NCBI RefSeq assembly: GCF_900188235.1
Contig: NZ_FZNT01000007.1
Coordinates: 125,022 to 189,021 of the forward strand
Origin: Lutibacter agarilyticus
GTDB taxonomy: Bacteria > Bacteroidota > Bacteroidia > Flavobacteriales > Flavobacteriaceae
DNA: 64,000 bases
Reading direction: 5' to 3'
This document shows positions 26,651-35,512 of the stretch, piece by piece. The notes under the pieces are model-generated. The model worked only from the letters and a program-made list of their open reading frames with translations. It made no database searches and was not told where the DNA came from. The translations under genes and the position numbers were made by a program. Position 1 is the first letter of the stretch. Every line of letters begins with the position of its first letter.

Positions 26651-27796
26651 ATGGGTGTTTTAAAAGAAAGATTAGAAATTGAACTAAAAAAGAATCTTTC
26701 GTTTTGGTTGAACTATGTTGTTAATAAGGATGCCAACCATATTATTACAGAAGTTTCAATAAATGGAACTCCAAATACAAATGCTTCTTTAGGAGTTATG
26801 TATTTATCAAGAATACTTTTTGGCGCGTCTTCAGCCTATCTACTTTTTAAAAATGATGCTTATGCTGAATTAGCCGATACTGCTTACACTCGGTTATTAG
26901 AATTTTCCAATCCTAAAGGTGGCTATTACTGGGCAAAAAACACTTCAAACAAAATAATTCATGATGCCGATAATACGAATATGGCGCAGGCATTTGTGTT
27001 GTACGGGTTATTAGAATACGCAAGAATAAAACCTAGTTTGGCTTTAGATGAGCTTATTAAAAAGCAAGTTAATTTTATTAAAAACACCTTATATGATGTT
27101 GAGAATGGAGGTTATATTGATGGTTTTAATGAAGATTGGGTTTTAGGCAAAGCACCAACAAAAGCACTTGGAACACATCTTCATTTGTTAGAAGCCTTTG
27201 TTAAATTATATAAATACAAAAGAAGCGAAAAAACTCAATTACTAATTGAAGAGCTAATAACCATCATTACCCAAAAATTCATTACAAAAGATACCTACGA
27301 TTGTTTGCATAGGCTAACTCCTGATTGGAAATTGTTGCCAAACGAAATTTGGGCAGGACATAATGCGGAGTGTAGTTGGATTTTATGCAATGCTGCTAAC
27401 GTTATTGAAAATGAAAGATTGCAAAAAGAATGCAACTCACTTTCATTAAAAATGATGAAAGGTGTGCTTGATAAAGCCTGGGATAAAAATGGCGCTGTGT
27501 TTAATGTATTACAAAATAATTTACCAACTGAAGCTGTCAAAATTTGGTGGGTGCAAGCCGAAACTGTTTTAGGACTTTTAAATTGCTTTAGAATTACAAA
27601 AGAGAATAGCTATAGGGAAAATGCAATTGAATTAATGAATTACATCAGTACTCATTTTATTGCTGAAAACGGAGAATGGTATTCTGAAATTTACAATAGC
27701 GGAGCGCCAAATACTTCAATTCCAATAGTTCATTTTTGGAAATCTATGTATCACACAGTTCGTTATTATACTGAAGTGAATAAAAATTTAAGCTAA
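26651..27796 (+). CDS. AGE-family epimerase/isomerase
   Basis: A 381-residue protein with the (alpha/alpha)6 barrel pattern of N-acylglucosamine 2-epimerases, cellobiose 2-epimerases and mannose isomerases. Visible family patches are GGYYWAKNTSNKIIHDADN, HNAECSWILCNAA (a catalytic His), WWVQAETVLGLLN and HFWKSMYHTVRYYTE (second His and aromatic). Proximity to a GH9 cellulase favours a beta-glucan-derived sugar such as cellobiose, but family members with other substrates look alike by eye. Its stop overlaps tail-to-tail with that of the next gene by 9 bases. Confidence 0.9.
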   Translation: MGVLKERLEIELKKNLSFWLNYVVNKDANHIITEVSINGTPNTNASLGVMYLSRILFGASSAYLLFKNDAYAELADTAYTRLLEFSNPKGGYYWAKNTSNKIIHDADNTNMAQAFVLYGLLEYARIKPSLALDELIKKQVNFIKNTLYDVENGGYIDGFNEDWVLGKAPTKALGTHLHLLEAFVKLYKYKRSEKTQLLIEELITIITQKFITKDTYDCLHRLTPDWKLLPNEIWAGHNAECSWILCNAANVIENERLQKECNSLSLKMMKGVLDKAWDKNGAVFNVLQNNLPTEAVKIWWVQAETVLGLLNCFRITKENSYRENAIELMNYISTHFIAENGEWYSEIYNSGAPNTSIPIVHFWKSMYHTVRYYTEVNKNLS

Positions 27797-28576
27797 AGAT
27801 TGTCGTTCTATAAAATCAATAGATTGTGTATTGAAAGTGTCTGCTTGTTCAATGTTTACAACGTGCCCACAATTTTTTATAATTAAAAGTGACGCTTGTA
27901 AATGACTAGTAACTACTTTTTTAATGGCAGGCAAAAATAAATGATCTTCTTCACCCATAATATAAAAAGTAGGAATTTTAATATCATTTGTTCTGAAAAA
28001 ATGTAATAACGGATTTATTTCAGCAGTTAATTTAAACCAACGAATAAACTCTTTTTGGTATAATTTTTTTGCTTCGTTTACAAAAATTAATCTCGATTTT
28101 TTATGATTTTTTCGAGGCATTATAATAAAAGCAAATAGCTTGTAAAGCAGTAAATAAGGCACAACAGATTTACACAAAACGCCAACTTTCATTAATATTT
28201 GTGATTTTAGGTTTAGTTGCATAATTGCACCACCCATAATCATACTTTTTACACGCTCAGGATATTTTTCAGCTAGATTCCGAATTAAAATAGTTCCCAA
28301 TGAAATACCTGCAAAATGAGACTGCTTAATTTTTAAATGATCAATTACTTCAACAATATCTTGAGTAATGGCATCAAAAGTATATTTATCATTAAACGTG
28401 TCTTTTAAGGCCAGTTTACTTGCACCGTGACCACGTAAATCTAAAATTAGGACATTAAATTTAGTGCTAAAACTTCTAATTTGCTTGAACCAAATAGATG
28501 AACTTCCACCAGCGCCGTGAACAAATGTCACCCACTCTGTTGCGGTTTTATGTCTGTATTCAGTGTAATTTAGCAT
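27788..28576 (-). CDS. Alpha/beta hydrolase
   Basis: A 262-residue alpha/beta hydrolase: oxyanion region FVHGAGGSSSIWFKQ, strand LILDLRGHGAS, nucleophile elbow GISLG with Ser near residue 93, acid in GEEDHLF and catalytic His in NCGHVVNIEQ. Substrate unknown. It is convergent with the epimerase and overlaps it by 9 bases. A -7 box (28600-28607) lies 24 bases upstream of the ATG. Confidence 0.9.
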   Translation of the reverse strand: MLNYTEYRHKTATEWVTFVHGAGGSSSIWFKQIRSFSTKFNVLILDLRGHGASKLALKDTFNDKYTFDAITQDIVEVIDHLKIKQSHFAGISLGTILIRNLAEKYPERVKSMIMGGAIMQLNLKSQILMKVGVLCKSVVPYLLLYKLFAFIIMPRKNHKKSRLIFVNEAKKLYQKEFIRWFKLTAEINPLLHFFRTNDIKIPTFYIMGEEDHLFLPAIKKVVTSHLQASLLIIKNCGHVVNIEQADTFNTQSIDFIERQSLA

Positions 28577-28599
28577 TCAATTTTTTTAGTTGTAATTCA

Positions 28600-28607
28600 C
28601 AAAAATA
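28600..28607 (-). promoter_or_regulatory. -7 box (TATTTTTG) of the alpha/beta hydrolase gene
   Basis: TATTTTTG read leftward fits TAnnTTTG at 24 bases before the start codon at 28576. Low sequence complexity here makes a chance match possible. Confidence 0.4.
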
Positions 28608-28628
28608 CTAAAATATTATTTATATTTT

Positions 28629-29462
28629 TTAAGAATCTATGAAGTCCCACCAAACTACAAAAAACTTCTGGGTTTTTCCGTTGGGATATTTAATCCAACA
28701 TAACGGCGCACTTTTTTCATTTAGAAAGGTTGATATGCGCTCTTTAAATATTGCGTGGTTTAACCAATTACTGCTAGTTTGCACTTCTTTTAACCAATCA
28801 ACTTTGGTTGGAATGTGAAATTTACAATTATTAAACTGTTCTAATTCATTCAGGAATATATAAAACCCATAAATACAGTTGTTGTTAATTGTTGAAAATG
28901 TGTTGTTTAGTTCAGTTAATGGTACAAATAATTGCGCTTTAAAATAAACATTCTGTATGATTTCTTCCGAAGTTATTTTTTGCTTTTTTAGATACTGTTT
29001 TGTGTGTGCGCTTTGTAATAGAGGTAGTTGCTTCTGTTTTAATTTGGTTAATTTTTGATGAAAGCTGTCACGTCTGTTTGGCCCAATCCAATGATCAATT
29101 TCTGTATTTCCAACGGATTTATCGTACAAATAAAATTTGTAAACAATTTCAATATGGATTGGTTGTTTATTTTTTAGAAGTAAGCAATCAATTTCACCAA
29201 CGGTTCTTGTTCCGTCTTGAATTTGTATGTTTTCAGCTAAAATTTCAATAGAATTATCTTGTTGAAATGTAAAAAAACTAAATTGTTCTACTCTTTTTCC
29301 TAAACGAATTTCGGCTTTTTTAAAAGAATTGAATTGTGTTGTTTTAGCACTATTTACTTCAAATTGAGTCAGTCCAAAAACAGCATCTTTTTTCCAAAGT
29401 AAAGGCGTTTTTAAAAACCCTTCGTACTGTAGTTGTATGTGTTTAGAGTTTTCTTTCAACAT
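28629..29462 (-). CDS. DUF1853 family protein (possible nuclease fold)
   Basis: About 277 residues. The middle shows DUF1853 hallmarks: TRTVGEIDCLLL, then PIHIEIVYKFYLY and WIGPNRRDSFHQKL, ending in LPLL. The GEID...EIVYK arrangement is like the metal-binding D and E-x-K of the PD-(D/E)XK superfamily. Biological role is unknown. ATG 29462 is used; the frame extends 9 bases further to a TTG that has no support. It is followed downstream by the alpha/beta hydrolase on the same strand. Confidence 0.75.
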   Translation of the reverse strand: MLKENSKHIQLQYEGFLKTPLLWKKDAVFGLTQFEVNSAKTTQFNSFKKAEIRLGKRVEQFSFFTFQQDNSIEILAENIQIQDGTRTVGEIDCLLLKNKQPIHIEIVYKFYLYDKSVGNTEIDHWIGPNRRDSFHQKLTKLKQKQLPLLQSAHTKQYLKKQKITSEEIIQNVYFKAQLFVPLTELNNTFSTINNNCIYGFYIFLNELEQFNNCKFHIPTKVDWLKEVQTSSNWLNHAIFKERISTFLNEKSAPLCWIKYPNGKTQKFFVVWWDFIDS

Positions 29463-29577
29463 ATTTATCAACGATTATTGATGTACTTTATAAAATTGGT
29501 AATTATTTTCACTAAAGTTCTTTTTTTGAGTGCATGTAACCAAAAATATAAGCTGAAATTTCTTGATAAATAAGTGG

Positions 29578-30030
29578 TTACTTTAACACGCTTTTTGGTA
29601 CGAAACCAGTAATATCGCCACCGTGTCTGTGAACATCACGTACAATACTAGAGCTTATAAAAGCAGTATCGGCTGAGGTTAATAAAAATACAGTTTCAAT
29701 ATTTGACAATCTTCTGTTAGTTTGTGCAATGGCTTTCTCAAACTCAAAATCGGCAGGATTACGCAAACCTCTTAAAATAAAATCAACGTCCATTTTTGTA
29801 CAATAATCTGTAGTTAAACCAGTGTAAGTAGTTACTTTTATTTTAGGTTCATTTTTATAGTTTTCTTTAATAAAATTCACACGTTCTTCTAATGAAAACA
29901 TATATTTTTTATCAGAATTTACGCCAATTGCAATAATAATTTCGTCAAATAAAGGCAAGGCTCTGTTAACAATATCAACGTGACCTAAAGTAATAGGATC
30001 AAAAGATCCTGGGAAAATTGCTCTGCGCAT
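29578..30030 (-). CDS. coaD: Pantetheine-phosphate adenylyltransferase
   Basis: A 150-residue enzyme of CoA synthesis that joins ATP and 4'-phosphopantetheine to dephospho-CoA. It has the nucleotidyltransferase GSFDPITLGHVDIV motif (T-x-G-H) at the start, the RGLRNPADFEFE motif, and the ISSSIVRDVHRHGGD motif near the end. Length is exactly usual. It lies 2 bases after ddl on the same strand. Confidence 0.96.
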   Translation of the reverse strand: MRRAIFPGSFDPITLGHVDIVNRALPLFDEIIIAIGVNSDKKYMFSLEERVNFIKENYKNEPKIKVTTYTGLTTDYCTKMDVDFILRGLRNPADFEFEKAIAQTNRRLSNIETVFLLTSADTAFISSSIVRDVHRHGGDITGFVPKSVLK

Positions 30031-30032
30031 AA

Positions 30033-31010
30033 TTAGTTATTTAAAGCCGTTTCAATGGCGTTATGAAAAAGTTCTGGAAAGCTAATTCCAGCCTCTGCAG
30101 CTTGTTGCGGAATAATGCTTTCAGTTGTTAAACCTGGAACGGTATTCATCTCTAAAAAATGAGGTTCTCCGTTTACAATTATATATTCTGATCTAGAAAA
30201 ACCACTCATATTTAAAGCTTTGTATGTTTTAATAGCAACAGCTTCTAGTTTTTTATGTAATTCATCTGAAATTTGTGCTGGTGTAATTTCTTCAGATTTG
30301 CCTAAATACTTGGCTTCGTAATCAAAAAAGTCGTTCTCAGTTAAAATTTCAGTCATTGGTAATACTTTAATATTTCCTTTGTAAATAAAAACGCCAATGG
30401 TAATTTCACGGCCATCTAAAAACGATTCTATTAATATTTCTGAATCTTCGTTAAATGCTTTTTTAATAGCAGGCATCATTTCTTCAACAGTTTTAGCTTT
30501 TGAAATTCCAAAACTAGAACCAGCATTGTTTGGTTTTACAAAGCAAGGTAAACCTACTTTTGATATTATTTTTTCAACATTAATTTCATCACCTTTATTT
30601 AAAAAGTAAGAAGTGGCTGTTTTTATGCCATATTGTTTTACAACGCTTAAACAATCGCGCTTATTAAAAGTTAAAGCCATTTGGTAAAAAGGCGCCGATG
30701 TGTGTTTTAAGCCAATTAAATCAAAATAGGCTAAAATTCTACCATCTTCACCTGGAGTTCCGTGTATGGCGTTAAAAACACAATCGAAATTTAATTTTTT
30801 ACCGTTAATTTCAGCTGAAAAATCGTGTTTATTTATAGGGTATTCATGTTGATTGTCATCAACCAAAACCCACTTATTTTTTAAGATGTGTATTTTATAC
30901 GTATTGTAACTATCTTTTGAAATGTTGTTGTAAACAACATTTCCGCTCTTCAAAGAAATATCAACTTCCGAAGAGTATCCGCCCATTATTATGGCAATAT
31001 TTTTTTTCAT
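30033..31010 (-). CDS. ddl: D-alanine--D-alanine ligase
   Basis: A 325-residue ATP-grasp enzyme that makes the D-Ala-D-Ala dipeptide for peptidoglycan. Motifs seen: IMGGYSSEVDISLKSG at the start, HGTPGEDGRI, KPNNAGSSFGISK (ATP-grasp loop), SFLDGREITIGV, and the metal-binding FLEMNTVPGLT. Co-transcribed with coaD. A -7 box at 31033-31040 lies 23 bases upstream of the ATG. Confidence 0.96.
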   Translation of the reverse strand: MKKNIAIIMGGYSSEVDISLKSGNVVYNNISKDSYNTYKIHILKNKWVLVDDNQHEYPINKHDFSAEINGKKLNFDCVFNAIHGTPGEDGRILAYFDLIGLKHTSAPFYQMALTFNKRDCLSVVKQYGIKTATSYFLNKGDEINVEKIISKVGLPCFVKPNNAGSSFGISKAKTVEEMMPAIKKAFNEDSEILIESFLDGREITIGVFIYKGNIKVLPMTEILTENDFFDYEAKYLGKSEEITPAQISDELHKKLEAVAIKTYKALNMSGFSRSEYIIVNGEPHFLEMNTVPGLTTESIIPQQAAEAGISFPELFHNAIETALNN

Positions 31011-31032
31011 TTGTAGTTATATTCAATAACCA

Positions 31033-31040
31033 CAAACTTA
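31033..31040 (-). promoter_or_regulatory. -7 box (TAAGTTTG) of ddl-coaD
   Basis: TAAGTTTG read leftward fits TAnnTTTG, 23 bases before the ddl ATG. It is divergent from the PASTA-gene box at 31113. Confidence 0.55.
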
Positions 31041-31112
31041 CTATTAAAAGTTTAAAGTTTTAAAATTTGAAAGTCAAAAGTTGAAGTGTTCAACAATTCA
31101 ACTCAAAAAAAG

Positions 31113-31120
31113 TATATTTG
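31113..31120 (+). promoter_or_regulatory. -7 box (TATATTTG) of the PASTA-rluD operon
   Basis: TATATTTG lies 20 bases before the ATG at 31140. It shows that the longer frame beginning at 31086 is not used, because that codon is upstream of the promoter. Confidence 0.6.
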
Positions 31121-31139
31121 CATAAAATTAAAAAAGAAA

Positions 31140-31730
31140 ATGAGTCTAATTAAATTTGTAACGTCTAAAACATTTTTAAAACAACTAATATTTGCCGCTA
31201 TTGGTTTAATTGTTTTTGTTTTTGCTATCATGAAGTGGTTAAATGTAACCACAAATCACGATCAAAAAATTGAAGTTCCAAATCTTGAAAAAATGAGTTT
31301 GGCAGACGTTGAAAGCAAGTTAGAAGATTTAGAATTGAATTTTGTTGTAATTGATTCAGCAAGTTACAATCCAAATTTTCCACCTAAATCTGTGATTGAA
31401 CAAAGTCCGGAAGCAGGTGATTTTGTAAAAGAACAACGAAAAATATACATTACATTAAATCCGTCAGGATATGCAGATATTGAAATTCCGGATTTGTTTG
31501 GAAGAACAAAAAGACAAGCCACATCGCAATTGCTATCTATTGGTTTTAGAGTTTCTTCAAAAGAAATATTAGTTAAAGATATAGCCAAAGATGTAGTTAG
31601 AGGGTTAAAATTTAACGGAAAAGAATTAAAAATGGGAGATAAAGTTCCTAAAAACTCTATGATTACCTTAATGTTGGGTGATGGTGAAGGAACGGGGAGG
31701 TATAAATCAGCAACTGAAGCAAGCAACTAA
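31140..31730 (+). CDS. Membrane-anchored PASTA domain protein
   Basis: About 196 residues: an N-terminal membrane anchor (about 15-32) and two to three extracytoplasmic PASTA domains (VPNLEKMSLADVESKL, PPKSVIEQSPEAGDFV, IPDLFGRTKRQATSQL). PASTA modules bind muropeptides or beta-lactam-like groups. Usually they sit on PBPs or Ser/Thr kinases, but here nothing else is attached. It overlaps rluD by 1 base (TAATG). The divergent partner ddl is a wall-synthesis gene. Confidence 0.85.
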   Translation: MSLIKFVTSKTFLKQLIFAAIGLIVFVFAIMKWLNVTTNHDQKIEVPNLEKMSLADVESKLEDLELNFVVIDSASYNPNFPPKSVIEQSPEAGDFVKEQRKIYITLNPSGYADIEIPDLFGRTKRQATSQLLSIGFRVSSKEILVKDIAKDVVRGLKFNGKELKMGDKVPKNSMITLMLGDGEGTGRYKSATEASN

Positions 31731-32749
31731 TGAGTATTGAAGAAATAGAAAAAGAAGAATTTTACGAGCATTTTAATTATGTTGCTCACGAAGGACAGGA
31801 ACCTTTGCGTGTTGATAAATTTTTAATGAATTTTATTGAAAATGCTACTCGAAATAAAATTCAACAAGCTGCAAAAGCAGGTAATGTTTTAGTAAACGAT
31901 GTTCCTGTAAAGCCAAATTACAAAGTAAAACCTCATGATGTTGTTAGAGTTGTGTTAGCACACCCGCCTCATGAAAATTTGTTGGTTGCAGAAGACATTG
32001 CTTTAGATATTTTATTTGAAGATAATGAAGTAATTGTAGTTAATAAACCAGCTGGAATGGTGGTGCACCCTGGTCATGGAAATTACAGTGGTACTTTGGT
32101 AAACGCATTAATTCATCATATTGAAAATTTACCAACCAATTCAAATGAACGCCCAGGATTGGTGCATAGAATTGATAAAGATACAAGTGGTTTGTTAGTG
32201 GTTGCCAAAACTGAATTTGCTATGGCGCATTTATCTAAACAGTTTTACGACAGAACAACTGAACGTTTGTATTATGCTTTGGTTTGGGGGAATGTTGAAG
32301 AAGATGAAGGTCGAATTGAAGGAAATATTGGTAGAAGTTTAAAAAACAGGTTGCAAATGAGTGTTTTTCCTGAAGGAGATTTTGGAAAACATGCAGTTAC
32401 TCATTACAAAGTAATTGAGCGTTTTAGTTATGTTACTTTGGTGCAATGTAAACTTGAAACTGGAAGAACACATCAAATTAGAGCACATTTTAAACATATT
32501 GGTCACACACTTTTTAACGATGAACGTTACGGAGGGAATGATGTTTTAAAAGGAACAACTTTTACAAAATATAAGCAGTTTGTGGATAATTGCTTTAAAA
32601 TATTGCCAAGACAAGCTTTACACGCAAAAACATTAGGTTTTGAACATCCAACTACCAAAGAATTTATGCGTTTCAATTCTGAAATTCCTGATGATATGGT
32701 TCAGTGCATTGAAAAGTGGAAAAACTATACCATTAATCAGAAGGACTAA
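31730..32749 (+). CDS. RluD-family 23S rRNA pseudouridine synthase
   Basis: A 339-residue enzyme with an N-terminal S4 RNA-binding domain (VDKFLMNFIENATRNKIQQA), then the RluA/RluC/RluD catalytic domain with HRIDKDTSGLLVVAK holding the nucleophilic Asp, and HQIRAHFKHIGHTLFNDERY. Length and architecture are those of RluD, which acts on helix 69 of 23S rRNA, though the target is inferred. Start overlaps the PASTA gene stop by 1 base. Strong terminator 25 bases after the stop. Confidence 0.94.
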   Translation: MSIEEIEKEEFYEHFNYVAHEGQEPLRVDKFLMNFIENATRNKIQQAAKAGNVLVNDVPVKPNYKVKPHDVVRVVLAHPPHENLLVAEDIALDILFEDNEVIVVNKPAGMVVHPGHGNYSGTLVNALIHHIENLPTNSNERPGLVHRIDKDTSGLLVVAKTEFAMAHLSKQFYDRTTERLYYALVWGNVEEDEGRIEGNIGRSLKNRLQMSVFPEGDFGKHAVTHYKVIERFSYVTLVQCKLETGRTHQIRAHFKHIGHTLFNDERYGGNDVLKGTTFTKYKQFVDNCFKILPRQALHAKTLGFEHPTTKEFMRFNSEIPDDMVQCIEKWKNYTINQKD

Positions 32750-32773
32750 AGATTAATTTTTGAAAATTGAAAT

Positions 32774-32821
32774 AAAAAACGCTTCTAAGTTTAAATACAT
32801 TTAAACTTAGAAGCGTTTTTT
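32774..32821 (+). terminator. Terminator after rluD
   Basis: AAAAAACGCTTCTAAGTTTAA pairs exactly with TTAAACTTAGAAGCGTTTTTT around a short central loop. Both flanks are A/T runs, so it can also end leftward transcripts from the gene at 32901. Confidence 0.88.
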
Positions 32822-32900
32822 GAAATTCAAATAATATGTTCTTAGTTTTCCAGAGAAATGTGAATTGTACTATTAATTTTGAGTTTTTTACCGTGTAATC

Positions 32901-33149
32901 TCACATTTTTAAAAACTCTTTTGCTATTTTTTGTTCGTTCAATAATTCGTAAATACGACTATTATCAAACTCACAAGGATCATTTACATTACCTTCTAAC
33001 AAAGACATGCTTTGTAATTTGTGAAAATTAATCTTCACTTTTAAAATACTATTTATAATATCTGTTGCTTCGCTGGCTGTAAAGCAACCATCAATAAGAT
33101 TGATTTTTTGTTCAGTTTTTGCCTCGCTAGTTAGTGTTAAAGTGTCCAT
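32901..33149 (-). CDS. Small conserved-looking protein of unknown function
   Basis: An 82-residue soluble protein with IDGCFTASEATDIINSILKV and INFHKLQSMSLLEGNVND in the middle. It has no signal or membrane segment. I recall similar proteins in flavobacteria but cannot place a family. It is divergent from the broken lysR gene with a 112-base shared upstream region, a common layout for a regulator and its target. Confidence 0.6.
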   Translation of the reverse strand: MDTLTLTSEAKTEQKINLIDGCFTASEATDIINSILKVKINFHKLQSMSLLEGNVNDPCEFDNSRIYELLNEQKIAKEFLKM

Positions 33150-33261
33150 AGTTTTTAAATTATAATTGTTATTGAATTTTAAAGCACCAAACTTTCTTTT
33201 GCAAATATGTAAATGTTAATTGATATATTTTTATTTACTATCAAATGCATTAATATTTTTT

Positions 33262-34185
33262 ATGAACTACACATTGCACCAGTTAGAAATATTTAGAAAA
33301 GCAGCTAATTTATAGCGCGTTACAAAGGCATCTGAATAGCTTTTTTTAACGCAGCCAGCCGTTTCAATTCAGCTTAAAAAATTTCAAGAACAATTTGATA
33401 TTCCCTTATTTGAAATAGTAGGGCGAAAATTATATATCACTGAATTTGGAGAAGAAATAGCCGTTGCAGCTAATAAAATTTTAGAGGAAGTAAAAGCTAT
33501 TAATTATAAGTCGTTAAGTTATCAAGGAAAGCTTTCAGGTTCATTAAAAATTGCAATTGTATCTACGGCAAAATATGTGATGCCTTATTTATTGTCTGAT
33601 TTTTTACATGAAAATGAAGGTATAGATTTAACAATGGATGTTACCAATAAAGCAGCTGTAATTCGTAGTTTAGAAAACAATGAAGTTGATTTTGCAATGG
33701 TTTCAACAATGCCTAAAAAATTAGCCATTAAGCGTATTGAGCATATGAAAAATAAACTCTTTTTAGTAGGAGGTAAGCAACGTATAGATACTTCAAAAAA
33801 TATTTCGAAAAAAGATTTTGGAAAATTACCACTTATCTATAGAGATCACGGTTCTTCTACACGCCTAGCTATGGAGAAATTTATTGCAGCACGTGAATTT
33901 ACTATTTACAAAAAAATGGAGTTAACCTCTAATGAAGCTGTAAAACAGGCAGTAATTGCAGGTTTAGTAGTTTCTGTAATGCCTTTAATAGGTATTAAAA
34001 ATTCTTTAAATATGTTTGAATTACAAATTATTCCTGCAAAAGGTTTACCTATTAAAACCACGTGGAATCTTATTTGGTTGAAATCTAAAAATTTATCAAT
34101 GGTAGCAAAAGCTTTTATTGAACATATAAACGAAAACAAAGAGGCTATTATAAACGAGCATTTTGGTTGGATTGAAAATTACTAA
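33262..34185 (+). pseudogene. LysR-family regulator broken by two in-frame TAG codons
   Basis: The frame from ATG 33262 gives MNYTLHQLEIFRKAANL, then TAG at 33313-33315, RVTKASE, TAG at 33337-33339, then LFLTQPAVSIQLKKFQEQF and the rest of a normal LysR protein to TAA at 34185 (308 codons). Both stops fall in the DNA-binding helix-turn-helix, where Gln (CAG) would be natural, so two C-to-T changes would explain them. The rest, including the effector-binding domain (residue 90 onward), has no defect. A truncated product could start at ATG 33577 but would lack the DNA-binding domain. Neighbouring genes use TAG as a normal stop. Confidence 0.85.
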
Positions 34186-34276
34186 GTAAGCCATATCAAT
34201 AGATTTAGTATCAATTTTAATTATTTTAGCATCATTTTATGGTATCATTTCGTGTTGCTTTTTGAAGTGTAAGTGG

Positions 34277-34284
34277 TAAATTTG
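34277..34284 (+). promoter_or_regulatory. Promoter of the DUF2721 gene (TTG-N19-TAAATTTG)
   Basis: TAAATTTG at 34277-34284 with TTG at 34255-34257, 19 bases upstream. The spacing is right for the Bacteroidota -33/-7 pair. Start codon follows at 34327. Confidence 0.6.
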
Positions 34285-34326
34285 TAAAATAATTTTTTAA
34301 TAAAATACAATAAATTAGCATTAGCT

Positions 34327-34734
34327 ATGGAAGAACTTACACTTACCACCCCAGCTCTTTTGTTTTCAGCAATATCATTAATTATGTTAGCTTATACCAA
34401 TAGGTTTTTAGCTTATGCGGCGGTTATACGAAATTTACATGCAGTGTATCAAGATAAAAAAGATAAATCTTTAATTCAACAAATTAAGAACCTTAAACAA
34501 CGAATTAATCTTACTCGTTGGATGCAAATATTTGGAATTTCAAGTTTGCTTTTATGCGTTTTAACCATGTTTTTAATTTACGTACATCAACAAATAGTTG
34601 CTGTTTGGGTATTTGGACTTGCATTGATATTGCTAATAATCTCCTTAATTCTTTTAATAAAAGAAATTAAAATTTCCTCGCAAGCGTTAATGCTTCACAT
34701 TAGTAATATTGAGGATACAATAAAGGATGCTTAA
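34327..34734 (+). CDS. DUF2721 membrane protein
   Basis: A 135-residue protein with three transmembrane stretches (about residues 10-30, 70-90 and 93-112) and the pattern of DUF2721: N-terminal TTPALLFSAISLIMLAYTNR, a charged loop KNLKQRINL, then paired helices. Function unknown. It is monocistronic with its own -33/-7 promoter. Confidence 0.8.
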   Translation: MEELTLTTPALLFSAISLIMLAYTNRFLAYAAVIRNLHAVYQDKKDKSLIQQIKNLKQRINLTRWMQIFGISSLLLCVLTMFLIYVHQQIVAVWVFGLALILLIISLILLIKEIKISSQALMLHISNIEDTIKDA

Positions 34735-34858
34735 TTTATGATTGTTTAGGTTTGAACAAACAGAAGTAATATAGCATAAACTTTCTTTATTTTGAAATAA
34801 TTTTTTGGTATTACAAAAGGTTGAAACAGTTGTTTATTAAGTGTAATTTTATTTTAGA

Positions 34859-35512
34859 ATGAAAATTAAAGAGCTCATATTATTTACAAATAAACTCGAT
34901 CAGCAAATAGATTTTTATACAACGGTTTTAGAATTTCCCGTTGAAATTTCTACACCAGAATATACAAGCTTTAAAGTTGGAGAATCAATACTTACGTTTA
35001 AGTATAGAAAGGATGTTACTCCGTATCATTTTGCGCTAAATATTCCTTCAAATAAAGAAAAAGAGGCACTATATTGGTTAAAAGAACGTGTTGATATTTT
35101 AAGTTTTGACAATCAAGAAATTATTGATTTTTCTAATTGGAATGCCAAAGCAATTTATTTTTACGACTTAGATAATAATATTGTAGAATTTATTTCAAGA
35201 AAGAATATGAATTTAGATTCTGAACAAAAGTTTTCATCTAAAGTAGTCAATAATATTAGTGAAATAGGGATGTATTCAAACAACATAAAAAACACATTTC
35301 AGAAATTAAATTCCTTAAATAAAATTGAAGTCTACAGCGGAGATATGGAGCAGTTTTGTGCTGTAGGTGATGAAAAAGGATTGTTTATTATAGCCAATGC
35401 AGATTTAAGAAAATGGTTTCCAACAGGAGACGTAATTCATCAATCAGATTTTATAGTGAAGGGAGATTTTAATTTTGAATTTAAAAAAGGAGAAATAATT
35501 GAAATAATGTAA
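34859..35512 (+). CDS. VOC family protein (glyoxalase-like)
   Basis: A 217-residue protein whose first 120 residues carry the VOC pattern: IKELILFTNKLDQQIDFYTTVL, then YHFALNIPS and KAIYFYDLDNNIVEFISRK, where Glu of VEF is a metal ligand. The C-terminal half could be a second, weaker VOC domain. Substrate unknown (dioxygenase, isomerase or binding protein). It starts 124 bases after the DUF2721 gene and is followed after 25 bases by yaaA. Confidence 0.82.
   Translation: MKIKELILFTNKLDQQIDFYTTVLEFPVEISTPEYTSFKVGESILTFKYRKDVTPYHFALNIPSNKEKEALYWLKERVDILSFDNQEIIDFSNWNAKAIYFYDLDNNIVEFISRKNMNLDSEQKFSSKVVNNISEIGMYSNNIKNTFQKLNSLNKIEVYSGDMEQFCAVGDEKGLFIIANADLRKWFPTGDVIHQSDFIVKGDFNFEFKKGEIIEIM

Noticed and set aside
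32858-32908. AAATGTGA/TCACATTT repeat as a terminator of the 32901 gene
   Set aside because: Eight-base arms separated by about 35 bases make a weak hairpin, and a much stronger terminator lies next to it at 32774-32821.
33577-34185. LysR fragment starting at 33577 as a separate gene
   Set aside because: The frame is continuous with ATG 33262 apart from two TAG codons, so it is the C-terminal part of a broken LysR gene rather than an independent gene.
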